From Bradyrhizobium elkanii USDA 76 (GTDB lineage: Bacteria > Pseudomonadota > Alphaproteobacteria > Rhizobiales > Xanthobacteraceae): DNA of 64,000 nt. This document shows positions 47,706 to 57,890 of the stretch, piece after piece. The number at the start of each line of letters is the position of its first letter. Within the stretch, counting starts at the first letter, position 1. The notes under the pieces are model-generated. The model had not been told where the DNA came from, ran no database searches, and was given only the letters and a program-made list of their open reading frames with translations. Where the stretch lies: assembly GCF_023278185.1 (NCBI RefSeq), contig NZ_CP066356.1, positions 6,936,001-7,000,000 on the forward strand, written 5' to 3'. A program made the translations under genes and the position numbers.

Positions 47706-49227
47706 CTAACGGCCAAGAATTGCGCGAGCCATCAACACATCGATCACGGCCTGGGCCATTTGCTCAGGTGTCTGCTCCATGGTCCTGAGATGAATTTCGG
47801 GTCTTATCGGCGCTTCATAGGACGCATCGATGCCGGTGAAGTTCTTGATCTTACCGGACTTCGCCTTTGAATAAAGACCTTTGGGATCGCGACGCGCGCA
47901 TTCTTCGATCGGCGTATCGACAAAGACTTCGACAAACTCCTCCTTGCTGACCAGACTGCGCACCATGTCTCGTTCGCTCCTGTGGGGCGAGATGAACGAA
48001 CAAATTACGATCAAGCCACTGTCCGCCATCAGCTTGGCAGCCTCCCCGGCGCGCCGAATGTTTTCCATGCGGTCGACCTCGGAGAAGCCGAGGTCCGCAT
48101 TTAATCCGTGCCGCAGGTTGTCCCCATCCAGCAGCATGGCATGCCGGGACATTGCGAACAGCTTTTGATCGACGATGTTGGCAATCGTCGATTTTCCTGC
48201 GCCGGACAGGCCGGTGAACCAAATGATGCAGGGCTTCTGGTTCTTGAGGTCGGCCCGCTCCTTCCGTCCCACTGCAACGGGTTGCCAAGCGACGTTGGTC
48301 GCCCGCCGCAGTGGACATGCGATCATCCCGGCCGCGACCGTACGGTTTGTATACCGGTCGATGACGATAAATGATCCGGTCTTGCGATTGGCCTCGTAAG
48401 GATCGAACGCCGCAGGCCGGGTGGTTGATATATTGCAAAAGCCGATCTCGTTAAGGCCAAGCGTCCCGGCTGACAGGTGCTCCCGTGTATTGACGTCGAT
48501 CCGATGATTGATCGCGGTAATGCTGCCGGCTATGGTCTGCGATCCAATGCGCAGAATGTAATTGCGCCCGACAACGAGCTGGTCCTCATCCATCCAGATC
48601 AGATGAGCGGCGAATTGGTCGGCGAGCTCCGGCCGCTCGGTCGGACGTGCCAGGAGATCGCCACGGCCGATATCGATTTCGTCTTCAATGGTGATCGTGA
48701 TTGCATCGCCGGCCTCGGCGCAGGTACGCTGCGACGACGATGTCGTCGCCCACCGAGATGCTTCCCGAAGCCACGGACCCGGCGTAGCCGCGGAAATCCA
48801 GGTCCGGCCGGTTCACCCACTGTACTGGAAAGCGGAAGGCCTGCCCGGAGCTGTCGCACCGGATATCAATACTCTCCAACTGGCCGAGCAGGCAGGGACC
48901 ATCGTACCAGTGAGTGTTGCCGGAGCGGTCGACGACATTGTCGCCGTACCTGGCAGAGATCGGGATCGGAACGATCGATTCGAAGCCAAGATCGCTGGCA
49001 AAGGCCACATAGTCGGCGACGATCCGATCAAAGCTCTCTTTGCTGTAGTGGACGAGGTCGATCTTGTTCACTGCCAGGACGAGATGGCGGATACCAAGGA
49101 GCGAACAGATGAACGAGTGGCGCTTGGTTTGAACCAGCACGCCCTTGCGGGCATCGATGAGGATGATAGCGAGCTGGGCGTTTGAGGCGCCCGTTGCCAT
49201 GTTGCGAGTATACTGCTCGTGGCCGGG
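47706..49227 (-). pseudogene. Damaged CysN-CysC (NodQ-like) sulfate activation gene
   Basis: NodQ proteins join a GTPase subunit of ATP sulfurylase (CysN) to APS kinase (CysC). Here CysN starts abruptly at [20 protein letters not shown], so the P-loop and about the first 100 residues are gone; a second short deletion and frame change lie near 48715, after [12 protein letters not shown]. From there the frame is open: [20 protein letters not shown], the rest of CysN, and a complete APS kinase with Walker A WFTGLSGAGKSTIANIVDQK and DGDNLRHGLNADLGFSEVDR. The APS kinase part (ORF from ATG 48593) may still be made; the GTPase cannot work. Confidence 0.75.
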
Positions 49228-50041
49228 CGTCTGCATCTCTGCGACGATGTCTTCGATCGTTCGTCGCGTCGGATTCAATAGCCCCGCTCAACGGATAGCA
49301 GCCCAGCGTGCGGAAACGGATCATCCGCATTTGTGGCGTCTCGCCAGACCGAAGCGGCAATCGCTTGTCGTCGATCATGATCGTCGCGCCATTTCGACGC
49401 ACGATCGGTCTTTGCTTGGCGAAGTAGAGCGGGACGACCGGGATCTTCTCGCACATAATGTATTCCCACACGTCGAGCTCAGTCCAGTTTGACATCGCAA
49501 AAACGCGCATGGTTTCGCCCTGGCGAATCCGCGTATTGAACAGGTTCCAGAGCTCCGGCCGCTGATTGCGGGGGTCCCAGACGTGCCCGGACGAACGGAA
49601 GGAGAGTATCCGTTCTTTTGCGCGGCTCTTCTCCTCATCACGCCGGGCGCCGCCAAAGGCGGCATCGAATTCGTGGAGGTCGAGCGCCTGCTTCAGGGCG
49701 TCGGTCTTCATCACCCGGGTATGAAGCGCGGAGCCGGAGTCGATCGGATTGATCCCGCGCGCGATGCCCTCCTCGTTTACATGGACGATCAGGTCGAGGC
49801 CGAGGCGCTTGGCTGTCGCGTCCCGGAAGCTGATCATCTCACGAAACTTCCAGGTCGTGTCGACGTGAAGCAGGGGAAACGGGAGCTTTGCGGGATAGAA
49901 GGCCTTGATCGCAATATGCAGCATCACGCTCGAGTCTTTTCCGATCGAGTAGAGCATGACCGGCTTTTTGAACTCGGCGACCACGTCACGCATGATTTCG
50001 ATCGATTCAGCTTCGAGACGGCGCAGATGTTTCGGCAGCAT
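49228..50041 (-). pseudogene. Truncated CysD (NodP-like) ATP sulfurylase subunit
   Basis: From ATG 50041 the frame reads [20 protein letters not shown], the PP-loop [39 protein letters not shown] and [14 protein letters not shown], as in adenylyltransferase small subunits. A one-base insertion near 49268 shifts the frame at [12 protein letters not shown], and the text then runs straight into the middle of CysN. The last 25-30 CysD residues are lost. An upstream extension of the open frame (to 50206) has [20 protein letters not shown] and may be part of another lost gene. Confidence 0.75.
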
Positions 50042-50581
50042 GTGTCTTCTACGATGCGGGATCTTTAGTTCGTTCAGTACCGCGTTTGCCTTGCGATAGG
50101 CCCGATAGGCGTTGCAGCGATCGGCTGCCTGCCATAGCGCATCGGCGTCCACCGGGTCAAACAGCGGATAGCGTCCATCCTTCGTTCGGCGTCTGCCAGC
50201 AACCAATCGAAGCGCGGCTGGACACGCGAGCCGGCGGACTTACTTCCGCTTGCCAGCTAGACAACGAGCTCGATAAGGCAGGCAGCACATTTTGACCATA
50301 GTCCTGGGAGGATCATCGCTCGTGATTGTTGCTCCCCTCCTTGAGCCGCACAATCTCGCCCCGCAGCGCCTCGATAACGGCGTCGCGATGCCGAACGGCC
50401 TCTTGCAGTGCACCTCGATCCGATTCCGAAGCCAAGAGTGCCATGCGCAACTGCGCCTCCATCGAACTCGTCAGCTCCTGATTTTGGTCGAAGTCGGTTC
50501 CGGATAGATGCTGCGCATCGTGCCCTGTGGACGCATTTGGTGTGGAGCATGAGTTCTCGATTGGCCGCCGAATGCCAGGGG

Positions 50582-51763
50582 TCAGCTTACCGGGGTTGGC
50601 TGAAATGCTCGACCATGCCCGTTCCTTGCTGAGGCGCAGATCCCACCACATTCGAAATATCTGACGATATAGCTCGGTGACCTCGCGCCCTTTATCAACC
50701 ACCGCAATTCCGCTTCATATCCGAGCTGTATCATCAGCTCGACGCCGATCAGATCGGTTATCGTTTGCATCTCTTCGACGCTCAATTGGACCTGCCACGC
50801 GTCGACAGACTTCTCATCGACGGTCCTTCTTTCAAGGATTTTCCGATCTCCAAAGCTGCTGGAGTGAAGATAATCGGCCCGAGCCGTCGACGTAGCTGCG
50901 GTGTCTTTTGGATCACAGCCAAGGCCAGCGATGAGACGCTGGATTTCCTCCTCCGGACACGCCGCCAGGCGTTCGTACTGCACCACCATCGTCTGCCGGC
51001 GATCGCGGTGCGCAGCGAGTTTGGGCAGGCCGAGAACCAGATCAGCAAGCGAAGAGGCAATAACGTCAGGCAGGCGGAGCATGAGATCAGCAAGCGAGGA
51101 CAAGCTGACCGAACGGGAGCTTTTCGCCTGAAGGGGGACTCCCCAAGTCGACTTCAGGGATGCGGCAATGGCGTAGGGATTGCGCATCAGAAGAATATGC
51201 GGCGCCTCAGGATAAAGAAGATCCAAATAGTCGAGCACCATCCAGTAGCGTGGTGTCTTGTCCACGATGATGCGCTTGCCCGCCGAGGACAGATACGCAC
51301 CGTACGCCGCATCCGCAAAGGCACGGCTGACGGCAGCGCGATCGATCCTGCCCAAGAACTCGGAAGTTGCCGTTTCGATCAGAGATGTTCCGGCCGGGTG
51401 ACGATGGTCCACCCTGCCAAACGCCTCAAGAGCCAGCATGAGCCAAGGCTCTGGTGGAGCTGTAATTTCCGGATGCTGTTGGAGCAAATGCGCCAACAGC
51501 GTCGTTCCGGACCGTGGAAGGCCGAGCAGAAAGCAGACCGTGGCCCCGCGGTTTGCATCCTGGCTCAAAATACCGCTCCTGATGCGCTCGAGGAAAGCGC
51601 CCCCCGGACCACACACTTGTTCGCTCGAGGACGACGGCGGCCGCGCAATTTCCCATCGGCCGATCGCTCGCGACACTTTGCCATACGAGGAGGGAGGCGC
51701 CTGCAATTCATGGTCTGAATCCGTCGAATTGATGAATCGCGCAAGCGTTTTTGGCAATTGCAA
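50582..51763 (-). CDS. Sulfotransferase family protein
   Basis: A 393-residue PAPS-dependent sulfotransferase. The 5'-phosphosulfate loop is CFLLGLPRSGTTLLAHLLQQ, the 3'-phosphate motif HILLMRNPYAIAASLKSTWG, and YLSSAGKRIIVDKTPRYWMV is typical. An in-frame tandem duplication (SSLADLMLRLPDVIA, SSLADLVLGLPKLAA) lies at about 51017-51100. The start is uncertain: the first codon is TTG and no ATG precedes the P-loop. After YEAELRW the homologous reading may shift into the frame ending at 50313 (DKGREVTELYRQIFRMWWDL ... a coiled coil), so the C-terminus printed here may be wrong. Lies beside NodPQ-like genes that would supply PAPS. Confidence 0.75.
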   Translation of the reverse strand: MQLPKTLARFINSTDSDHELQAPPSSYGKVSRAIGRWEIARPPSSSSEQVCGPGGAFLERIRSGILSQDANRGATVCFLLGLPRSGTTLLAHLLQQHPEITAPPEPWLMLALEAFGRVDHRHPAGTSLIETATSEFLGRIDRAAVSRAFADAAYGAYLSSAGKRIIVDKTPRYWMVLDYLDLLYPEAPHILLMRNPYAIAASLKSTWGVPLQAKSSRSVSLSSLADLMLRLPDVIASSLADLVLGLPKLAAHRDRRQTMVVQYERLAACPEEEIQRLIAGLGCDPKDTAATSTARADYLHSSSFGDRKILERRTVDEKSVDAWQVQLSVEEMQTITDLIGVELMIQLGYEAELRWLIKGARSPSYIVRYFECGGICASARNGHGRAFQPTPVS

Positions 51764-51764
51764 T

Positions 51765-52535
51765 CGGCAGCCTGCCGCCTACTCGCAAGGCTAGTTGTGA
51801 CCAAAAGCCCGCTCAACTATACGAAGGCAAGCCGCCGATATGGAATCGGATGAGAAGACTATACTGCGGTTTATCGGGCAACCACCACACAACACTGTTG
51901 GCGAAGGCGTGAAGCGACGACACTAGCCCCAGGCAACCGAGCGTCAAGACGTATCGTCTCGGCTTCGGAAGCAATTTGCATTGGCTTCGATGATAGCCCA
52001 CCGGCGGACCTCGTCGTTGAACTTGCCTTGTCGCTTATCGATCGCTTTCTGCATAATCGGCCCGATCTCATCGAGGCTGATGGTCTGCGCCCAACGGCTC
52101 GCGGTGCTGGACATTGCAGTCCGACCGCGTGGGAAGAGCAAGTCGTATCCTTTAATCAGAGGGAAAGATGGCGCGTCGAGATTTCGCGACACGCGGCGCA
52201 GATGTTCTAACGTTCCTCGCTCGAGACTTTGACCGCTCGATGATCCGGCAAAGGAGTGAGCAAGCCGGCGAGTAACCAATGAAGCAGACCATGGACGTCT
52301 CGTTGGTAGGGGCATCAATCTTACCGGCGTGTGGGATCGACCCGACAAGTGGATGCCGCCGGTTCGTCAAGACAATGAGCGCTCTGTTGCCGCAACTGCT
52401 CCGGCCAGTTCATGATTGGCACACTCCCCTTTCGTCCGTACCGTACCAAGCATTTGATTTGCCTGCTCTTACGGCGTTGTCGCCACTTCTCATTCGCGCT
52501 AAGGCAAGCTGGTAAAAGATGGAACCAGAGCTTCG
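51765..52535. other. Intergenic stretch, possible gene remnant
   Basis: A minus-strand frame (51944-52348) has a coding-like end, TISLDEIGPIMQKAIDKRQG followed by EVRRWAIIEANANC, but no recognised family and a poor N-terminus. It may be the remains of a gene upstream of the sulfotransferase. Confidence 0.35.
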
Positions 52536-53087
52536 ATGCCGCCGGATTTGCCTGGCCCAGCAAACGCGCTTGGCAGTACCTCTACTGACGAACTGGAGAC
52601 GATCCGGCCGTTCATGTGGGAGATCAGATCGATCAGTGCGTGGCTCGAAGAGCTTGCGAGATCCCGAGCCGATGTCCTTGGCATCACCGGGCCACAGTGG
52701 ATGATCCTGATGGCCGTGGCCTATTTGGGGAAAGAGAATGGTGTCCCCGTCAACATGGTTTCAAAGTTGATGCACGTCGATCCTTCCTTCGTCACGACCC
52801 ATTCAAAGCTGCTCGAGAAAAATGGATTCCTGCGGCGCAAGCACTGCGCAAGCGACGCTCGGGTCGTGCAGATGACGCTGACAGCCAAAACTCGTAAACG
52901 TCTGGCATCTTTGGCAGGGCAGGAAGCACTGGATGAGCTCGCTTCTGATGAATTCGGGGTTAACGGATCAAGCGAGTTCATTGCCAAGCTGGCTGCAGTC
53001 AGGCGTCGTCTGGAGAAGGTCTACCGCGAGAGCGGTTCTGGCCTTCCGAAGACCAAACGCACGTCCGTCAGAAATGATGCCACGTAG
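52536..53087 (+). CDS. MarR-family transcriptional regulator
   Basis: A 183-residue winged-helix regulator. The helix-turn-helix is at about residues 60-110: LGITGPQWMILMAVAYLGKE, GVPVNMVSKLMHVDPSFVTT, and the wing LRRKHCASDARVVQMTLTAK with the D-x-R typical of MarR. Dimerises and usually responds to a small ligand or redox state. It is divergent from the sulfotransferase gene (about 770 bp apart), and no target site was identified. Confidence 0.88.
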   Translation: MPPDLPGPANALGSTSTDELETIRPFMWEIRSISAWLEELARSRADVLGITGPQWMILMAVAYLGKENGVPVNMVSKLMHVDPSFVTTHSKLLEKNGFLRRKHCASDARVVQMTLTAKTRKRLASLAGQEALDELASDEFGVNGSSEFIAKLAAVRRRLEKVYRESGSGLPKTKRTSVRNDAT

Positions 53088-53089
53088 CC

Positions 53090-54257
53090 ATGTCAACGCT
53101 TCCAGTCTTCGAGTTTTCCTTGAAGCAGCGCCGACGAAGGTGGTTGTGGTCCGTGCATACCGACGAGGGCAAGCAGATGATGACGGGCTCAGGGCGCAGC
53201 CGCTCGGCCGCCAGATATCAAGCCAACCGAGCGCTGTTTTTATTGCTGCTGAGCGCGCCGTATCGTTCCGAAGCTCGAGCTCACCAGCAGGCTGGGCGGG
53301 GCACTCTTGCGCCCAAATGATCTTCGAGGAACGCCCCACTCGCAAGGTTGTTTCTATCGGCTAACCCGTGGGCCCATGACTGCGCCGCGTCCCAATTTTT
53401 GCAGAATCCACTCTTAGGCCATAACGACGACCTTCTCAACTGTGGTCAGCCAAAGGGGACCGTCGCAGTAACAACGAGGTAGCTACGAGCCGACCCCTGA
53501 TGAAAGCTGAACATTCTTGAGCGGTTTCGGGCGCGTCGTCTGTACAGACCTCGATGTGGCGGGAGCTGAATCTCGCGCTTAAGCAAATCGCGCAGAGCTG
53601 GCTTAGATCTGCGGGCTCATGTGACTTAGCGTGTCACCAGCTTTTTGCCGAGATATTGCCACAAAGCGCTTTCCAAAAATCTCATCGAAGATGCCGGACG
53701 CTCGAGGCCGCTCCGCCATCGCCAGGCTCCGCCCAGCACGTGGTGTGAAAAGCCCATCTTCATCTGCAAATCGATCGTCGGTCGAAGCCACGAAGATCTT
53801 TGACGCGCCGCCGATCGTGGACACACACGCCCTGCCCTGTGTTGGAGAAGCTCCTTGTTGAGGTAACCGCCCCTAACGTCGTAGGTGAGAAGCTCTCCTC
53901 TCATCAGCCAGCTGAGGACTCCGGGACCTCGTCAAAGCTGATCGGCTGCAGAACCAAGCGGCCAGTCCTCTGGCAGGTACACGCCGAGAAGCAGACCAGA
54001 CGTTCGTCGTAGCAGGAATGCAGACTGTACTCACTGAGTTCGCTGGATTCGATCACCTCACTTTATAAAGCTCCGACAATGCTACGTTCTCGGACAGCAG
54101 CAACAATCGCGGCGCTGAAATCGATAGGAAATTACCCGGGCTCGAAGCTGGTTGATCAACGGTTGGGCGGAACCAGCTGTTGCGACACAATCCAACAGCC
54201 AATAAGGGCGGCCCGGGAGCCGCCCTACTGTAGCAATCAACAGCGCAGCCCAATTAG
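53090..54257. other. Long stretch without a recognised gene
   Basis: Minus-strand frames at 53603-53904 and plus-strand pieces look partly coding, but none has a known motif or good start. No repeats or terminators stand out. Probably degraded DNA. Confidence 0.4.
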
Positions 54258-54443
54258 CTACCGCTGATGTCCCAGTCCGATTCCGAGATGTAAGGCCTTC
54301 TGGCGTAGCGCACCGACAGAGCGTTTGGTCATTTTTGATATTTTCGTGACCGGGGTCCGAGCCTTTGAATGGACCTTGAGTTCTTTGATATCTGCCTTAG
54401 TCCACTCGCGCCGCTTAACGCGTTTCTTGGTTGCTTTTTTCAC
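54258..54443 (-). CDS. Small basic helix-turn-helix protein
   Basis: A 61-residue protein: MKKATKKRVKRREWTKADIK, ELKVHSKARTPVTKISKMTK, RSVGALRQKALHLGIGLG. The W-T-x-x-x-x-x-x-L ... K-I-S ... R-S-x-x-A-L-R-x-K-A pattern is a Myb/SANT-like helix-turn-helix with a basic arm, a common conserved short protein in Bradyrhizobium. AAAGGAGC precedes the ATG. Probably binds nucleic acid; target unknown. Confidence 0.75.
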   Translation of the reverse strand: MKKATKKRVKRREWTKADIKELKVHSKARTPVTKISKMTKRSVGALRQKALHLGIGLGHQR

Positions 54444-54444
54444 A

Positions 54445-54950
54445 ATGAATGCTCCTTTTGAGAGGAGCGGCTTCTAACATAGTTTTTTCACAGCGACGAC
54501 CGTAAAAAGGAGGCAAGCATAGACCTCGCGCAAAGGTGCAAGGCTCTGTCATGTGTTCAGAAGCAATAGCTACAGCGCCTTCCCAGTTGTTAGTTTCGTG
54601 GAGGTTTTCGTATCGAGAAATTTGGCCATGAATTGGCGTATCCAGTCTCCTAATTGACACATCGTTGTTGGAACCTAGCAGGTTGTTACAAGTCTTTGAA
54701 ACACCATGAGAAAGGGAATTGCGATTAGCCAGAGAACTTCAGGTAGGGTCGAGATTTGTATCCAGCTCAGAGGGGATCAGGCATTGAATCCGGCAGACAC
54801 CATCGCGCTCTCATACTATGGTCATCGATAGCGAGTGGGCCACTGAGCAGCCGCTGCTGATCACGGCGCCCTGCCGCCATCAACAGGCTGCTAACCGTCC
54901 GACCTTCGCCTGTCCCACAGTTGCGGCGGTGGACCGCCTGGACGGGCGAG
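54445..54950. other. Intergenic stretch before fixS end
   Basis: No gene recognised. It receives the end of the fix operon on the minus strand, but I see no strong terminator hairpin. Confidence 0.4.
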
Positions 54951-55169
54951 TTAGTACTCGCGTCGACGCCCGCTTCCACAAATGCGCTGGTCCGTTGGCA
55001 CTATTTGGACCGGCACTGGAGGCTGATCGGGCTCCTCATCGGCGATGGCGCGCCAGGCCGCGCCGTCGAGATCGTCATATTGGCCGCTCTTCAGCGACCA
55101 CAGAAAGCCAAGCAGACCGAGGAAGCCGAGTGAAAGGGCGAGCGGAACCAGATAGATCAGCACTTCCAT
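54951..55169 (-). CDS. fixS: cbb3 oxidase maturation protein FixS (CcoS)
   Basis: A 72-residue protein whose first 48 residues are CcoS: one membrane helix (MEVLIYLVPLALSLGFLGLL) and the conserved FLWSLKSGQYDDLDGAAWRA. Needed for insertion of redox cofactors into cbb3 oxidase. The 24 residues after EEPD are longer than usual and lack similarity, so the gene may have lost its original stop. Starts within the fixI stop (ATGA). Confidence 0.9.
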   Translation of the reverse strand: MEVLIYLVPLALSLGFLGLLGFLWSLKSGQYDDLDGAAWRAIADEEPDQPPVPVQIVPTDQRICGSGRRREY

Positions 55170-57355
55170 CAGAGGGCCTCGCCTCTTCGCGCCCGCAGCG
55201 CGTTAAGCATGACCAGCACCGACGAGCATGACATTGCCGCGGCGGCAATCAGCGGCGTCACCAAGCCGGCGATCGCAACGGGCACAGCCAGGACGTTGTA
55301 GACGACAGCAAGACAGAGATTCTGCCGCATCAGCCGCAGCGCCCCGCGCGAGGCAATGACCGCCTTTATCACGGGCCCAAGATGCGCACCGAGGAAGATC
55401 GCATCAGCGACCGCCTGGCTCATATGGGTAGCGGTGACAGGCGACATCGAGGCATGGGCTGCTGCGAGCGCGGGCGCGTCGTTCAAGCCATCGCCGACCA
55501 TCAACACCTTGTATCCCCTGCTCGTCAGATCTTCGACCCGGGCGACCTTGTCCGTCGGCGAGACGTTGGCCCGCCACTTGTGAATGCCAAGCGTCTCGGC
55601 CGCCCGCCGAACAGCCGGCTCGCGATCCCCGGAAACGATCTCCACCATGATGCCAAGGCGTGCGAGGCTTGTGACGACCTCGACCGCGTCCGGCCGCATC
55701 CTTTGCCTGATGGCAAAGACATGCCTCGCCTCGCCGTGGCTGAACGCGACGACGGAGGCCTCGGGATCATGGCACAGGATCTCGTCAGCGAGGCTGTCAG
55801 CGCCGCAGAACAAGGGGCGGCCCAGCCGGATCGGCGCGCCCTCATAGTAACCGCGGACGCCCCGTCCCGGCTCCTCTTCGATATCGGCCAACGGCTCGTT
55901 TGCGCCGGCAGCACGCGCCAGGGCGGCGGCGACCGGATGGCGGCTCGACAGCGCCAGCCGGCCCGCCAATTTGACGACATCCTCGGGAATGCCAGCGAGA
56001 TTGGCGACATCGAGTTCAGGCAGCGTCAGCGTCCCGGTTTTGTCGAAGATCACCCGATCCACCTCGGCGATACGCTCGATTGCATCCCCGGCATTGAGCA
56101 GCACGCCGGAACGGAACAGTGCGCCGGCGGCCACCGTCTGCACCGCGGGGATAGCCAGACCCAGCGCGCAGGGGCAGGTGATGATCAAGACTGCGATCGC
56201 CGTGACCACCGAATTATGAAAGGTGGCGCCAGAGGCAAGCCAACCCAGCATGGTCAGGAAGGCCGTGATGTGAACGATCGGCGCATAGAGTCGCGACGCG
56301 CGTTCGGCGAGGCGCAGATAGCGCGAGCGCGCTTGCAGGGCATGATCGAGCAGCCTGGAAATCTCAGCAAGCAGTGTGCCGTCCGAGGTCGCCGCTGCAC
56401 GGACGCGCAGGGTGCCGGACCGTACCAATGTGCCGGCGAACACCGCGCTGCCGGGCGTCGCGATCGCCGGCAAAGTCTCGCCGGTAATAAGGCTTTGATC
56501 GATCTCGGAGCTTCCCTCGATCACGTTGCCGTCGACTGTACAGCATTCGCCGGGGCGCACCAGCACGATGTCCCCCGGCTTGATCGCCGCCACCGGAACG
56601 GTTCTGATCTCGGTCGGGCTAATGAACTTCGCCGCAGTCTCCGCCTTGAGTGCTGCAAGGTTGCTGGCGAAGGCGCGGGTGCGTCGCCTCATGTTCTGGT
56701 CAAGATAGCGACCTGCGAGCAGAAAGGCGATCAACATGATCGCCGCATCGAAATAGGCGTGCTCGGCATGAGCGATGGTCTCGATCAGCGATGTCGCCAG
56801 GGCGAGCAGAATGCCGATGCTGATCGGAACGTCCATATTGGTTCCGCGCGCCCGCAGCACGGCAAAAGCGGAAGAGAAGAATGGTTGCGCACAATAAGCC
56901 GCGGCCGGCAGGACGATCAGCGCGGAGAGCCAATGAAAGAAGTCGCGCTGTTCCGGCAGCATATCCGAGACATTTCCGGACCATACCGGGATCGACAGCA
57001 TCATCACGTTCATCGCGGCAAAGGCGGCGACGCCCAGCCGCCGCAGCAATTCCTGCGCTCTCTCCGCCTCCAGCGTCTCCGCATTGTCCCGCTGGAACGG
57101 ATATGCCCTATAGCCTAATTCGGCGAGCCGCTTGACAAATAGAGCTGGATCGAGGGCTCCGGCCTTCCATTCGAGCGCCAGCCGATTATCGGTGAGGTTC
57201 ACGCGTGCCGAGGTCACATCCGGAATGCTCGACAGATTGCGCTCGATCTTGCCCATGCAGCCCACGCAACTGATCCCCTCCACCGCAAGGTCAAGCTGGA
57301 GACGGCCCGCGCCTGTCCTCTTCAGAAAGTGAGAAAAGTCGATGTCGGACTGCAT
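55169..57355 (-). CDS. fixI: Copper-transporting P-type ATPase FixI (CcoI)
   Basis: A 728-residue P1B-type ATPase that supplies copper to the binuclear centre of cbb3 oxidase. Heavy-metal domain with AVEGISCVGCMGKIERNL, membrane Cys-Pro-Cys in LIITCPCALGLAIPA, phosphorylation site VIFDKTGTLTLPE, SRHPVAAALA and hinge MVGDGLNDAPALAAA. ATG 57355 is taken over a GTG 6 nt upstream. Follows fixH by 12 nt and overlaps fixS. Confidence 0.95.
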   Translation of the reverse strand: MQSDIDFSHFLKRTGAGRLQLDLAVEGISCVGCMGKIERNLSSIPDVTSARVNLTDNRLALEWKAGALDPALFVKRLAELGYRAYPFQRDNAETLEAERAQELLRRLGVAAFAAMNVMMLSIPVWSGNVSDMLPEQRDFFHWLSALIVLPAAAYCAQPFFSSAFAVLRARGTNMDVPISIGILLALATSLIETIAHAEHAYFDAAIMLIAFLLAGRYLDQNMRRRTRAFASNLAALKAETAAKFISPTEIRTVPVAAIKPGDIVLVRPGECCTVDGNVIEGSSEIDQSLITGETLPAIATPGSAVFAGTLVRSGTLRVRAAATSDGTLLAEISRLLDHALQARSRYLRLAERASRLYAPIVHITAFLTMLGWLASGATFHNSVVTAIAVLIITCPCALGLAIPAVQTVAAGALFRSGVLLNAGDAIERIAEVDRVIFDKTGTLTLPELDVANLAGIPEDVVKLAGRLALSSRHPVAAALARAAGANEPLADIEEEPGRGVRGYYEGAPIRLGRPLFCGADSLADEILCHDPEASVVAFSHGEARHVFAIRQRMRPDAVEVVTSLARLGIMVEIVSGDREPAVRRAAETLGIHKWRANVSPTDKVARVEDLTSRGYKVLMVGDGLNDAPALAAAHASMSPVTATHMSQAVADAIFLGAHLGPVIKAVIASRGALRLMRQNLCLAVVYNVLAVPVAIAGLVTPLIAAAAMSCSSVLVMLNALRARRGEAL

Positions 57356-57367
57356 GTGCACACGCTC

Positions 57368-57868
57368 TCAATTCAGGACGATGCGGTTCTTCGACAGAAA
57401 CATGCGGCGGTCGTCATCGTCGCCCTCGATCACGAGATCCCACTGTCCGACAGCGACGCCCGAGGCGCTGCCGCGGTAGATCCCAGCATTGGCCTGCGAG
57501 ACATCAATCGCCCGATCGGCCCGGCGGTCGACCGGGCGCTCGAGGCGGGCCACGAAATTCATTCCGGCGAGAGGCGCACCTAGGCGGTCGCGCGCCTCGA
57601 TCGCAAGCTCAGCTTCACCATCCGACTGCCGGTGGATGTATACCTGCACCTGCCAGTTTCGCTCGTTCTGCTGCCGTGCCGCGATGATCTCGCGCTGATA
57701 GGCGAGGCTCGCACGATAGGCGCTGTCAACCTCCGTCCCCGGCAGCGTAACGATGGCAAAGCGCATCATGACCAGATTGGCGCCGATCACGACCGAAAAG
57801 AACGCAAGGATCGCGATCAGGACGAAGCGCCCGGTAATGGGCCACGTGACTTGATTTGATGCGGTCAT
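57368..57868 (-). CDS. fixH: FixH, cbb3 oxidase assembly protein
   Basis: A 166-residue protein with one N-terminal membrane helix (TGRFVLIAILAFFSVVIGAN) and a periplasmic beta domain: VDSAYRASLAYQREIIAARQ, RLGAPLAGMNFVARLERPVD and GQWDLVIEGDDDDRRMFLSK. FixH is required for oxidase assembly, perhaps in copper handover. ATG 57868 is preferred to GTG 57874. Confidence 0.92.
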   Translation of the reverse strand: MTASNQVTWPITGRFVLIAILAFFSVVIGANLVMMRFAIVTLPGTEVDSAYRASLAYQREIIAARQQNERNWQVQVYIHRQSDGEAELAIEARDRLGAPLAGMNFVARLERPVDRRADRAIDVSQANAGIYRGSASGVAVGQWDLVIEGDDDDRRMFLSKNRIVLN

Positions 57869-57890
57869 GGTCACATCCCGTCAGTGATCG

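Noticed and set aside
55382..57118. A 578-codon frame antisense to fixI
   Set aside because: Shadow of fixI; the product is Arg/His/Asp-rich and no start signal exists.
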